NCBI GenBank assembly: GCA_033026295.1
Contig: CM065182.1
Coordinates: 9,858,001-9,922,000 of the forward strand
Length of the DNA stretch: 64,000 bases
Direction of reading: 5' to 3'
DNA from: Channa striata
Taxonomy: Eukaryota; Chordata; Actinopteri; Anabantiformes; Channidae
Part shown: positions 24,213-36,360 of the stretch, one piece after another
How the letters are laid out: every line of letters begins with the position of its first letter
Position numbering within the stretch: the first letter of the stretch is position 1
Made by a program: the position numbers and the translations under genes
The notes under the pieces: model-generated
The model's input: the letters and a program-made list of their open reading frames with translations, nothing else
Databases searched by the model: none
Told to the model about the DNA's origin: nothing

Positions 24213-26157
24213 CTTTCTGATAAATGTAAGTGTCATCATGTGGAAATAAAATGAATGGAAAATAAATTCAAAGCATGCACAGCCTATTATCATATAATTT
24301 AACTGGCTGTTCCCAATCTGGCTCTTAACATCTTACCAAAATCCAAACAGGCAGGAGTGAAGCACAAAGATGCAACAAACTACAAAAATGCCACCACCCC
24401 GTCACAAAACGTTTGCCGTTCACCATGCGCTGAGAAAACCGGTCCCAAAGCATTTGGCTGCAGTAGTAACAGCTACAGGAAAAACAAAACTAGCAAAAAA
24501 GCATTTGAATAATAATAATTAATTTCACTGTTGCAAAACCTAGTGCTGGCAACAGCAAAGTCACCGCTGGCCTCAGTCTGGCCACCCCTATGAAAATGGT
24601 CTTGAGTTAGTAGGATCAAAAAGAAACGATCTCTTTCTGTTAAACAAATTACACTGAAATTAAAATGGATCAAAGACAGTAGAGAAAATAATATTTCAAA
24701 TTATTGCTGCTTTCAGTCGCAACTGTCGGGTGCAGGCTCACTTGCGTTTCATTTCTACGTGGAAATATGCACAGTCACATTTTTGTATCTGTGGGGGAGA
24801 CAGTCAAAGGAATATAATCACCCTAAGTGCACTGCATCGTTTTGCTGCAGAATGGGCCAGACATCTTTCCATTTCAAGCCCTTCCCCTTTGATAGAAAAC
24901 CCATCACATCGTTTATACCAGCTACTAGCAAGGTGCCGTTTCTAAAGCCGTGTGGACCCTTAAGGAACAGGGTTACATTTCTACTACGGCTCGACACATG
25001 CATTATCACAGAGTGTAGCATTGATAACCCTTTAATTCAACCATTTAAGAGAGATTGTTATCCAGAGCCCTCTACAGAAATGTTCGAACCACCGTATTAC
25101 TCAAATGAATTCCAGTATTTTAAAAGCCGGCTCCTATAAGGGGAAAATAGGAGGGAAGGTGAATAAATAATAAAGAAAAGTAAACAAAACTTCTTATCGT
25201 TTCAGTTGCATAAACCGTTAATGTGTTGGCGCACAGCCAGTTCAGAAAATGCCAAGGAAAATGACAGTGATAGAGCTGCCCGGCTTCACGTTAAATTCAC
25301 TCGAACCCTTTGTTTCATCACTCATCCTGTGCTGAAATGTCTAGTTTCCTCTTCCTTGACATTTTAACAACGTAACGTGGCAGCTCTACAGCCCAGATTG
25401 AGTTCCCTGTATATTTGCTTTGATTTTGTATGTTTAATGTGACTGGATAGATTGCTTCTTTCAAACCATTGACACCCAGCTCAAGCTCTTTGTTGCAACA
25501 AAACCAACAAAGTCAGTTTCAGATATGTACAGTATGTGCTAGGGACAAAATCCATCCATAAGGTTTTGCAGCATGAAGAAAAATGTAAATATCAGCGCGT
25601 GTTGACGGATTTGTTATCTGTACATACGGCAGTACGAAAAATTTCTAAATCTAAACATAACATCATATTCTGTGTGAGTCTAATAAATGCATAGAAACCA
25701 GTGTTTGAAAGCATCTATGAAAAAGAAAAGTGGTGGTGACAGGGCAAAGCAGTAAGGCTTGCAGATGTGCCTGAGCACAGACATGATTATTTAAAAACTT
25801 GGGAGATCAGCAGTTAATCCGCTTATTTTTGACATTTTTGCAGAGTACTACCAACCACTGGTCAACCACTACTCGCTGACATGTAAGACACACATGGATC
25901 TCCATCTATTTCAGTCCGTGAAACAGATGGTTGCCTCTTCTACGCCTGAATAATAAACTGTCCATTTACAAATGGACAAATTTACAGATCATGGATTCCT
26001 GATTCTCCTGAATTTAACTCCCCTAGGAAATGTGGCTTGTTAAAATGTGTTGTATCATATATATACAGACAAATGCAGTGGAATAATAAATTATAGAAGA
26101 TGTTTCAGTCAGCTTGAAACATTGGCCAGTAAAAACTGCCCTCTTTTGATGTAGGTG

Positions 26158-26172
26158 AAAAAAAAAAAAAAA
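26158..26172 (+). repeat. A15 homopolymer
   Basis: Uninterrupted run of 15 adenines, with no retrocopy or polyadenylation signal recognised next to it. Confidence 0.93.
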
Positions 26173-27231
26173 CACAAAGCCGATATCAAATTGGAATTCT
26201 CACCCTATGGCATGTTTTTAGACACAGAGGTGATGAAAAATACAACGTCAGGATATCCACTTATCTTCTACTTCACCAAATCTGAGAAAGTTCAGAAGTT
26301 CAGTGCAGCAGCCACTCTCTGACCTTTCCATCCATTTCCTCGGTGGAACCAACAATAGACTTAAAGGACTTTTCACATGTCAGACAATGTGGACATCAGT
26401 CTGTAGAACGTGGCCTTTCAACGTACAGAGGTTATTGGAGCATAACAGAAACACATGTTACTTTGACACTGCAAAGGTTAACAAAACATGGCTTTAAAAC
26501 TATGGTTAGGGTTAACTTATAGTCATAAAGTCATCAAAATCAAAAATGGGTGCATAATATGCAGCATGATTGACACCTTGACACAAATGCCACAAAAGTA
26601 GCTGTGATCTCTTCATTCACATTTTTCTCATTATCACATGTTTTAGTAAATGTATTATCACCTTTTAATTCATGTTTTCTACAAAAATTAGTTTTTGAGA
26701 AATTAGTTTTTTATTCAGATTATTTGACATAACTTTGACTTTTTACATTTTAGAACAAACCACAATATACAAATCATTCTTCTAGCTTTAACAATGCAAA
26801 ACTAATCAAATTTATATATGAATATCAAATCACAATTGTGACCTTAGGACTACTGTGATTTGCTATACGCTTTGATTATTTTATGCTTTGTCATTTTGTT
26901 CAGGTACAGCTTTACAGTCAGTGTGAAGCTCCTGAAAAAGTAGAGTTTTAAAGGTCTTATTCAAACATATTTAATAATGTGGGATCAAATGCAGCCCTTC
27001 TGGTCGCTGCTAAAACTTGGCCATCTACTGCCCTCAGTCATTATCGTCAATTTAGCTCTACTGCTTTTAGTCAAAGCAAAGACTGTCTCCTTTAAGTGCT
27101 CAGTGTTGATATTATTTTGGACACTTAGGTTGTGATAAAAATTGAGTTATGTCATTCTCTCATGCTCTTTTTAGACCTAATGATGTCACTTTTGTGATTT
27201 AATCCTAAAAGAATTATTGGTCTGTGTTAAG

Positions 27232-27251
27232 TTTTTTTTTTTTTTTTTTTT
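27232..27251 (+). repeat. T20 homopolymer
   Basis: Run of 20 thymines. A minus-strand retrocopy would show a coding or SINE body to its right; none is recognisable. Confidence 0.93.
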
Positions 27252-28600
27252 AGTAGATTTCACCTAGAACTTACAAAATAAACTACAAAAGCACATAGTA
27301 GGTAGAAGGTTGCGTACCGAACCATATTTATGTGCTGACAGGGACAGTATTTAATGACTTTTTTCTTGTGCTACAGGTGTTTTCTCCTTTATTTTATGAA
27401 ATGGATCTGAACAGACTCATATTTGTGCCTGTTGCAGAATACAAAACTCTCCTGGTCTTAGAGTTTATTTAATTGAATCAAAAGCATGGCCCAATAATGT
27501 GATAAAATAATGTTGTCTTTGAAGGTTCTTCATTCTGCCAAGCTCCTTCCTGCATGACTTTGATTCATTCTCTGAAAGTTTAGTGGGAAGTCATATTTTA
27601 TTCACAGCGTGCCATAGGAGTATCATTGCTTTCTTCTTGATTTTAAGGTCTCATTTTAATATTTTAGCAAAGCCCTTTCATGTTTTTACATTTCATTATA
27701 ATTGATCTGATAATATTGATGCTCACAGAAGCTATCTGAAGATTTTACAGCAGTTGTTTTCAGGCCCACATGCATGGCATAAGATTGCGGTAGACCAAAA
27801 CCAAGTAATTTCAGAAGTGTTCAGTATACCTGTAAAAGTTTGGCTTATAGATTTTCAGATTGTTGAATCATGCAGATTCCAGTTCCAGTGAAATGTGTTG
27901 TGTTATTCAGATTATAGCATTTTATTTATAGTCTGCACCTATGCTAAAAATTTTTTTTTCTGGCTGCCATATTATCATCATTATCATCAGTTTGGTCCAG
28001 TTGTGTCTTTTGTAAAACTGGCCACATGTTCATTTGAGGCTCTGAGCAAATTATAGAGTTGAGCCAGGTTACAGTAGCTTTTATTTTCAAATCTGGAGGT
28101 GTGTTTGTGTTCAAGAGAAAATGAATGAGCGAAGCAACAGTAGCTAAGGACAAAAAATTCTTTATCTTTTAATCAGATCCCAAGCAGAGAAATTGGTTTT
28201 AGGATACCAATTAGCATCTGGCCTCAAGCTTGCAGGTTACCCCCTTTCTGTGGCAGTGCAGCCTGGCGTGTTTGTTTGAAAGTCTGAACAGTCAAGAATG
28301 AATTGCTCACATAGGCCATCATATTTTTCTAATTTTATTTAAATGCTTTTTTACTTTTTAAAGAAAACATTTTCCCCCCCAATTTTTATTTATTTTTTAT
28401 TTTTTATGGAAAACGGAGCTTAGCAAGCACAGCTCATCACGACTTCATCGAAGACTCTGAATTTGATGTGTTGGTGTTGCAAGCTTAAAAGAGATGAAAT
28501 GCCATTAGAGATACAGTATGTAGGAGTCTTAATTAAGTCAGTCTTCTCTGATTGTAAGCTTTTAAAGCATGCCTATCTCAAGCTTGCCTGGCTAATTGGA

Positions 28601-28616
28601 TGTGTGTGTGTGTGTG
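28601..28616 (+). repeat. (TG)8 microsatellite with degenerate continuation
   Basis: TG run followed by 'ggtatgcatgtgtgtg', an interrupted extension of the same repeat. Confidence 0.9.
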
Positions 28617-29278
28617 GGTATGCATGTGTGTGCCTTCTCTATATGTGGGTGGGCCTCTTAGGAAATATGCATGTCCGTATCACAGTCATTATATGTGTAA
28701 ACAGGAAATCGGCAGGGAACGTGTTGCAAAGCGCAAACTACTGGTATATTTACAGTCTCTTTTCTTAGCTTTGACTTTTTCCCTCTCATTCATCCTATCA
28801 GCGCGGTTGTGTGCATCACAACTTCTTTGACTTAGATGACTTGGGCGTGTAGGTGGCAGCTCACTTCACAAACTTCACACACGAACACACACTCTTTAAT
28901 CTCCCCTTTACCCGTTTCTTGTTAGGCAGATCAGCCATGATGTGCTGCTCTTTCAATCAATGAGTGCCAAAGGCAGTAAATCAGGGATTCAGGTGCGGCG
29001 TGGCACTCCATTCTGCATGCTCGTGGCCCTTCATCTCATCAAGGTGCAAGCCGAAAACCCAAGCAGCTGTGCAGCTATGATGGACCCTCTACACTTTAAT
29101 CATGACTGGTTACCTCGCTCATCACCACCAGATTAAAAAACAATTGAGCCTTCGCCTCGCTCCCTGTCACAGCTCCCTGCTAGTTTTATTTATTGGCTCT
29201 TGTCTCACTAGTTAAATTATTTTTATCAATCAAACAAGCCCATCAAGAAAAGTGGCTGCCATTATATAAGACCCCCCT

Positions 29279-29299
29279 CACACACACACACACACACAC
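29279..29299 (+). repeat. (CA)10 microsatellite
   Basis: Perfect CA run preceded by a C6 tract (acccccctca). Confidence 0.96.
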
Positions 29300-30541
29300 C
29301 TCTATAATTGCGGATACAGGACAGTTAACCAATGAGCAGGCTCGTAAAGGCAGATGAAGTACTACAGTGAAGTCTGCAGGGAGCCAGTGTACATCTGATT
29401 TTGGTATAAAGCTATCGCCAAGTTAAATGGAATTTCAGAATCAGTTTTGTCTCAAGGGAAATTCAATAGATTGCCTAATGGATCAAGTCTCTGTTAAGCG
29501 AGTGATTTATAGAGACTGTTGCATCGTTTTATTCTGCTACAAGCCTGCTCTATGGCACACATGCGCTGAAACACCACCCAGCACCAAGGAAACGCTCTTT
29601 CATTTCTAGGCCATTTCATACTTTGATGCTATACTGTGTTTTTCCTATTTAGCTCATATCCAACTACAAACACATGAATAGATGTGAGCACAATGTGTAG
29701 TGTGGCTGGGAAGATCTTGAAAACCAAAGCTGCAGGAAGTGCACAAAATTGTGGAATTTGTTGAAAGCACAAATGGAAGAATGCATTTTAGTAGTTGGTG
29801 CTGGTCTCACAGATTCAAAACGTAACGGCTTCTTGTTCAACATGCTGGCGACAGTCAGTAATCATCCGTATAAAAGTCCATTTAAGGCCATGTCTAAAGA
29901 ATTCATACCTGTTCCAAATGCCCACGTTTGAAGGCGGGTGTGAAAAGCTTGTACTAAAGCCTCGTTGCAATGCGCCCATCACCTAACAGTTCTACGGGTT
30001 CGGTGTGGGCCGAGCGTCTGTTACAAACACAAAGAAACCTTTCCTACTTCACCTCTCCTGTTTCCCGATTTGTCTAAGATAAATTACCTGCTTGGAAAGA
30101 GTGGAGCTAGTTTAGTGAGTTTGTGTATAGTAAAGTAATTATCCTGCAGGATTTATTAGGAACATCCATTTTTCATTTATTGTCAGTTGAAAGCAGCCGT
30201 GTTGCTCTGTTTTGACAATACATCAATTTATCACAGGATGTATTAGCAGAACTTCACACTCAACTGAACTTTTTCTCTACTTATCTGCTTGTGCCTGGTT
30301 GGGTTTACGCTTTAAGTGATGTTCACCTGTGAATAGATGCTTAAACATATTCATAACTAATGCAAAATTTCTATTAACTGTCAGTAAACCATCGTGGTTG
30401 ATTTTGTTGGTTTTGTTCATGTTACATCGTAATTTGGCATTGGAATTCCAGCGCTGACATGACAGATCAGACCCTGCAGACTTTTATGGTAACTGCCTGA
30501 AATGTTGCTTAACTGACTCCTGGAATATTATTTTTTACTAT
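29300..30541. other. Gene-free stretch
   Basis: No gene, RNA gene or recognised repeat. Several 60-codon open frames only. Confidence 0.55.
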
Positions 30542-30597
30542 GAAGACATGAGTAACTCTAGGTTTCACTATGAACCTACAGTTACTCCTTGTCTGTC
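30542..30597. repeat. Long imperfect hairpin, about 20-bp stem
   Basis: Inner arms AGTAACTCTAGGTT (30551-30564) and AACCTACAGTTACT (30573-30586) pair over 14 positions with a single mismatch around an 8-base loop (tcactatg). A further G-C pair closes them, and after a small internal loop AGACA (30544-30548) pairs with TGTCT (30590-30594). This is the best stem-loop I found by eye. It is somewhat shorter than a typical microRNA precursor, and I do not recognise a known mature microRNA in either arm. Alternatives are a remnant of a small inverted-repeat transposon or a cruciform-prone palindrome. Confidence 0.65.
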
Positions 30598-33500
30598 CAC
30601 ATTTCTGTGTCTTTGCATCTCTTTTTGCTGTGGTTTTAGTGTGTTTTTTTGCACTTGAAATTTTCATTTTCTTGGTTAAATTAGAGATTTTGCGATAGGA
30701 TTGACATTACCTTATCTGATTGTGAATTTATTTGAAGTCCTTTGCATCTATAAGGACCGAAGATATTCAGCTGCAAACTTCAGCAGATTAGGTAGAACAG
30801 GTTGGGAGTGTTGGAATGCAAACAGTCATTTACTCGTAACGTCTACCATAGGATGTATTTGTGTAGCTTTTGCATAAAGTGCTGCAACAAGCAATGTTTT
30901 AAAGTATCCTCGGGAGACAATATTTTAAACAAGTCGCCTTTAGTTCCTGCTACAGGGTCAAAATCAAAATTGGAGTTGAAGTAGCTGCAGGCTAGAGGTT
31001 TTGGCTTTTTTATTTTTTTTCCACTGTTACTCAATTTGAGAAGGTTGTAGGAGATGAAGGAGAGCAAGATGCTTTTTAAAGCCAATAGGATTTATCATGT
31101 GTTCTGCGCCTATAGCAGACTGGATTTGGCCAATCCCTAGACATCTCTTTTTCCTCTCTGTACCCACAGCTGTCATGCAGAATATCTCATCACATCAGCT
31201 GAATGCGGGTGGGTTAGTCGCTCTTTGCGTGCGTGCGTGCCCGGCGGTTGTGTGCGTATGTGTGTTAACATGAGAAATGTGGCTTGTGGTTAAAAGGCCA
31301 GTGGAATAATCACTCTGGCACCTGCTCAGGCTCCCACACGTTGTTAAACATCCCGCTACTCACAAAGTCAAATACAAGACGGGCCTAATAGCTCCCCAAC
31401 GCTTGTCTTTATAAATGATAGTGTTAACTACAACTCTCCAAACACTTAAGCACGTCATGTATCAGATATAATACATATTCTTGTGGTTTGTGCCTCCCAT
31501 TAAAGGTGTCAGGTTCAACCCTTTAGTGCTTTAAGTAACAAAGTCCCTGTTGACTTTTCAGCTTATTTGTTTTAAAAAATCAGCTTTTTCTTAAGATTTC
31601 AATTACCTCACAGTAAGGCCATTCTTCGGGAAGGTGAGTTTGTTTTCAGTCAAATAATGTGTCGAGCCGGCTGCCCTAGTCTACTTTAGAGGATTGCAAA
31701 AACCTGCTATTAAAAACAGATTATGTTTTCAGGCATACTGCTATATCATAGGGGTGTAACAGTGTTTGTGTATTTTGTAGTTATGCGATAGAAGAAAAGC
31801 CTTGACGCTATCATGTGACCAGGAAATGACATGGTCGTTTTGCTGTCGTATGTTTTTTTACAGGGCAGCATTGGGATTTAGAATTAATTTTTAGGAGCCA
31901 AAGTTAACTCCAGAAACTGATAACCAATGTATGTTTTTGCACATAGAAAATATTCTAATTCAAAAGCATATTTGGTAACGTGTCAAAATGTTTCTACAGG
32001 ATGAAAAAACAGGAACGAGTATGTGTCGCATACGTTGGTGTTACATAATTCCCACAATTACTTCAAACGACTGAAAGCAAGTGCATCCATCTCTTAGTCT
32101 TTTCTATATAAACACAAAGCATATAACAACATCTTACATATCAGACATGTACACCCTGCTTCCCCGACAGGAGGTCTGTGATGGTGTTAGTGCGACTCCA
32201 CATGAGCCAAGATGAATGAGCTCAGTCATCATTACGATTTCAGTGGGTGTTGGAGAGAAAAGATTACAGAGATTGGTTCCATAGCATAACATAATTGATT
32301 TATAATGCATCAGCTGGAAAAGCAGTGAGTAGCTTCTCACATGGATGAGCAACAGTGGCGGGTGTGGTGAAGGGTGTTTGGAGGTGAAGAGTAGTGGGGT
32401 TGGAGGGCGACATGAAATTGGAGACGTTCCAAGGCAGAGTCAGATATTGGTCATCTGATGAAGAAACGGCCGAGGTATCTTCACCACGTTTCATACGATG
32501 TGGCAATATGTCGCACAGAGTGTACAGGCCTTTACTCCAAGTACCACAGGATCTGACTGGGGTAGGAATGTGCTAGATACTTCATAACTTGAATTTTCTC
32601 ACAGGAAATTAACACTCGAACAAAAAGAGTTACCAATTGGTTATGATCACTGCGGTATGGATGCCTATTGAATATAAAGTACTTTTTTGAACAGATAGAA
32701 TGTATTTTTTATTACAGCAAGATCTGATTCAGGCTGACATTTTATACTGATTATTAGAGGTTGTTTAAGCTTTATCTATCATTGGTTAATAATATGGTTC
32801 AGTTTTGTCTTGGTTACACTGTAAACAGAAACTTCAGGTTGATATTTTAGCATCACTTACATGTTACAGTAGACTTCACCTAGAAGTGTAACAGGAATGG
32901 TCTGATAAAATCTATTACAAGTTTCCAGCAGCTTGCTGAGTGTATGTGCCACAAAGAATTAAGGCATTCCTAAAGGCAAAAGGGTTTTAACCCGGTGCTA
33001 CGAAGGTGTCCCCAATAACGCGCTCAGGAAGTTGATGAGTGATTTGTTGGAAATGTTGGTATGGAGCCAACAATTGCTTATACTGTCAGGAAAGAGTCAG
33101 AGTCAAGTTTCTTTTTTTTCCAGCTTTGAATGACATTGACTGAATGGTAAAAGGGAAGCGTAGGATGTGTGATCCGCAGTCAATTCTCACCACTTATGTT
33201 TAGCCTGTGAAAGTTTTCCAGATTTTCCACAATTTATATTCGCAAACATCATTTTAGACATTTACCAATCGCTGAGCTTGTGCTGGCAAGAGAACAATCT
33301 CAGATCAGCTCTCCTCTGAAGTCTCTCGCAGTGAGAGCAGAAGATGGTTCCTGATGCCTGTGTGTTTCCTTGATATCTCATTCCCTAACCTGCTGCAATA
33401 CTTTTTTTTTTTTTTTTAATAGTTGAGCTCAGAACAGCAAAGGAATCTCGTTTATTAGGATTCAGCCCACTTCCTGACATGCTGTGAAGGAATAGATAAG

Positions 33501-34430
33501 AGTGGTGGGAACGTGGTCGGAGTTAAATAAATAAACAGATCATGCACCAAATAATTAACCTCATAGGGTCTTTGACATGCTCTGAAAATGCTGGAGGGGT
33601 AGCAGGCTGGGGGGGTGGAATAAATGGAGAACTCTCGCACTGAGCTGGCCAAAGGAGCCTCTGTGTATGGATCTCCAAGGTTAACCTGACTGCTACAACT
33701 CTCTTAGATTGCTTAATTTTCTCGTGATAATGTGGTTTTTTTGGCAGAATAATTCTTACAAATTGGCTTGAACAAAGGCTGTTTTGACATCAAAAGACAA
33801 TTGACAGATGTTGAACATAATGATAGTAATAATAATAACTTACATAGACACATTGTTGAAATGCTGACTATAACAATGCGAATGTGATTACTTTAGTTCA
33901 GGGCCACTTCTTGGTCATTGTCTTTTTTTAGATGTCATAAAAACTTGCAAAAAATTATTTTTTCCTGCGAAAGTAAGCAAGCTAATCTTGTGATAGAGTA
34001 TTCTGAAAATACTAATTAGCATGTTTTGGTGGATAGTAATTTTCTCATGGAGAACTAATACAATAATGAAAATCTGAAAAGTTTCTGAAAAGAGTCTTTC
34101 GTCACCCCTTAAATTGCCATCATTTAACAAAGTAATCAACATTTTTTTAATTAAGTTGTCCAACTTGCCCAGATGCATTTGTCTTCCTATTACTACTCTC
34201 CCACCAAACCTCACATCATTCCTCACTCATGCTTGTAAAAGAAGTGGTAAAACGATTGTTGCTTTTAATCAAAACTTTGTTACTTTGCTTCTTCCTCAAT
34301 CTTAATGCAGTTATGGATTTTCTATACCAGATCAGCACTGGCCTTGGATTTTCAAATTATATTTTAAAATGGCAAACAGGAGATTTGAGAACAGTTGGAT
34401 TAATTGGTCTTTTGGACCTGAGATCCTGTA
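30598..34430. other. Gene-free stretch
   Basis: A small (TGCG)3 run lies at about 31227-31240 and a T16 run at 33402-33417. At 31594-31640 an acceptor-like 'acctcacag', about 20 bases, and a donor-like GGGAAG|GTGAGT occur in order; this would be an implausibly small exon. The block 31081-31420 is GC-balanced and may be regulatory. No coding gene recognised. Confidence 0.5.
33402..33417 (+). repeat. T16 homopolymer
   Basis: Uninterrupted run of 16 thymines; simple sequence. Confidence 0.93.
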
Positions 34431-34543
34431 GATTGGGTACCAGTCCAGGTTGTACGCCACCTCTCGCTCAGTGGCATCTAGAATAGGCTCCGGCCCCAAA
34501 CGACCCTGAACAGGGTAAGCGGATTAAAAAAATGGATGGGTGG
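34431..34543 (+). mobile_element. L2-type LINE 3' tail fragment
   Basis: The landmarks follow the well-known fish L2 (Maui-like) 3' end in order: 'gattgggtaccagtccaggt' (consensus gactggcgacctgtccaggg), 'gtacgccacctctcgctcag', 'agaataggctccggcccc', 'cgaccctgaacagggtaagc', 'ggatta', then the terminal short repeat 'atggatgggtgg'. The insertion is in plus orientation, 5'-truncated to about 110 bases and diverged, so it is old. The same tail is borne by some L2-mobilised SINEs, so a SINE origin cannot be excluded. No coding sequence. Confidence 0.88.
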
Positions 34544-36348
34544 TTTCTTTATGTTTTTTAAAATGACATGGTGGCGCTGTCCGTGGTGCTGGATTACAGT
34601 CTCTTACTTTTTAAATTCACAAAATTAATTTAACAAAGCACATAATGCTATGGTCTGAAATTTGTAGTCTAGAAAGTGCAATAAACATATTCTAATATTC
34701 TCAAAACTATTTTTATAGCGTTTGTTTTTTTATTTTTCCTTTCAGTTCATTAACTAAGTTGTGTGGTTCTTTTGTGTGTAACATAGCAAAGGATGAAGAT
34801 AGTTAAATTATTTGTAAATATAAACGTGGCATAATCTTCATATTTTACTACAGGGCAGAGGATCAGCTCAATTTTTGAGTATCTTCCTGCATACCTTTGC
34901 ATTTTATTAAGGAAAAGGGGAGGACTCCATAAGTACGGACTATTTTATTTGCTATAATGAAACCAACTAAAGTCTATGAACACTCAGGGTGGCCTCACTG
35001 CCAAACTGACGGACTCACGATGTACTGATATTAATCAAGTTTGTGCAATCACATAAGCAAAGCAACATAATATTCAACCCTGCAATGTGTATTAAAAATA
35101 AACACATTATTTCTTTTAGATACAATGATGTAGAAAAGGCCACCTCTGTGCAGAATTACCTGAATAACTGAAGTGGCTTGTTATGTGTGTTATCAGTTAC
35201 AGGGAAGGATTCTTATGCCGACAAATTATATATTCTGCTGCAGAGCTAAATGCTTTCCTTTCACATTTAAGTATTCTAACGGCATATTTTTGTAATTCTA
35301 CATATTGAAAACTATTTTAAAAATCAAGTAGTAAATTTAATATGACTGTGCTTTGTTCGAGGAAAAGTACGTCCCATTAATTATTATTCTTATGTTATAC
35401 AGCCGAGAATATAATAATACTCTAAAATAGTTAAATAACGAAAGTGTAGCAGGCAGAATTTACAAATGTATGAAATAATGTAAATGTGTTGATATTTTCA
35501 GCCCCCCTCTTTTAAGCTTAAAGTGCCTTGAGGTGCCTAAACACTAAATATGGTAATCATGCTTTAGTTGCTGTTAGCAATTTTTTCTATATATATAAAA
35601 AACTAATTAAAATGAAATGTCAGTTGTTGTTTTGCAGATTAGCTCAGTTAAAAATAATTTTAGACATGTTCATTAAAAATACTTTATTATGCTGGTAAAA
35701 CAGTTCTGGTTCTGTCCGAACATAGAGCTGCTATAAATTAAGAGTTTCTAAAGATAATTGGTTAGTTGGTCTTTATCCTGATGATAAAGAAAGTTTTAGC
35801 TAATGCAATCATCTTACATGAAGTTAAATTCAATTTAGATTTCCAGCTACAATATCTGTCTTTGTTTTCAAGAAAGGTGGTGGCTGTAAAATGAATGAAA
35901 TCATTTGTAAAACAATGCTACAAAACTGTTATCTCATTTGAAATGCTCCCACAGTCTGATGCTCCCCATGATTATCTGACTGACTTTTAGATCTGTGTTT
36001 TGGATTCCTCCTAAGGTTGCGATCTGGGAATTAAGATGTCATGCCGCCTCCCACACAGCCTGCATCACCACTTATTGTACAGACTTGAATTTCATTCAGT
36101 AGAAGGTGGGGCCAGTGTCAGATCCCTGACCCAGATTCACGCCTCTGCTCATATCGCATTTCTATATTCAGGCAATGTTCTCGTGCACGTGTGTACGTAC
36201 AGTATGCAGTTTGAATAATTTATAGGTTCAATTGGTTAACATGTGCTGCTTTATTAAAATGCCGCACAGGCACAAAGCGTCTGCTCATATAAGACAAGCA
36301 AGTTAATAAGAAGCATTCTGGGTGAGGAATACTGCTCTACTCTGCATT
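34544..36348. other. AT-rich gene-free stretch
   Basis: The most AT-rich part of the window (many TAAA/TTTA words). No gene, RNA or repeat recognised. The block 36030-36360, by contrast, is more balanced and ends in a TAATTA palindrome. Confidence 0.55.
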
Positions 36349-36360
36349 ATGTAATTACAT
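36349..36360. promoter_or_regulatory. ATGTAATTACAT palindrome
   Basis: Perfect 12-base palindrome centred on TAATTA, the core of a dimeric homeodomain site. It lies in a homopolymer-poor block (36240-36380) of the kind often seen in developmental enhancers. Function is inferred only. Confidence 0.3.

Larger units (their letters stand above)
24213..29278. other. Gene-free stretch
   Basis: Contains A15 (26158-26172), T20 (27232-27251) and a TG microsatellite (28601-28616). A 126-codon frame at 24759-25139 plus has no domain. From 26600 to 28420 the DNA is strongly AT-rich and unremarkable. Positions 28960-29250 are homopolymer-poor with several TTAAT/AATTA cores and read as a regulatory block. 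Confidence 0.5.

Noticed and set aside
24759..25139. 126-codon plus-strand frame
   Set aside because: No domain, overlapped by frames on both strands, no promoter, splice or polyadenylation context.
27252..27270. Similarity of agtagatttcacctagaa to a string at 32868
   Set aside because: An 18-base near match in 64 kb of AT-rich DNA is close to chance, and similarity does not extend on either side.
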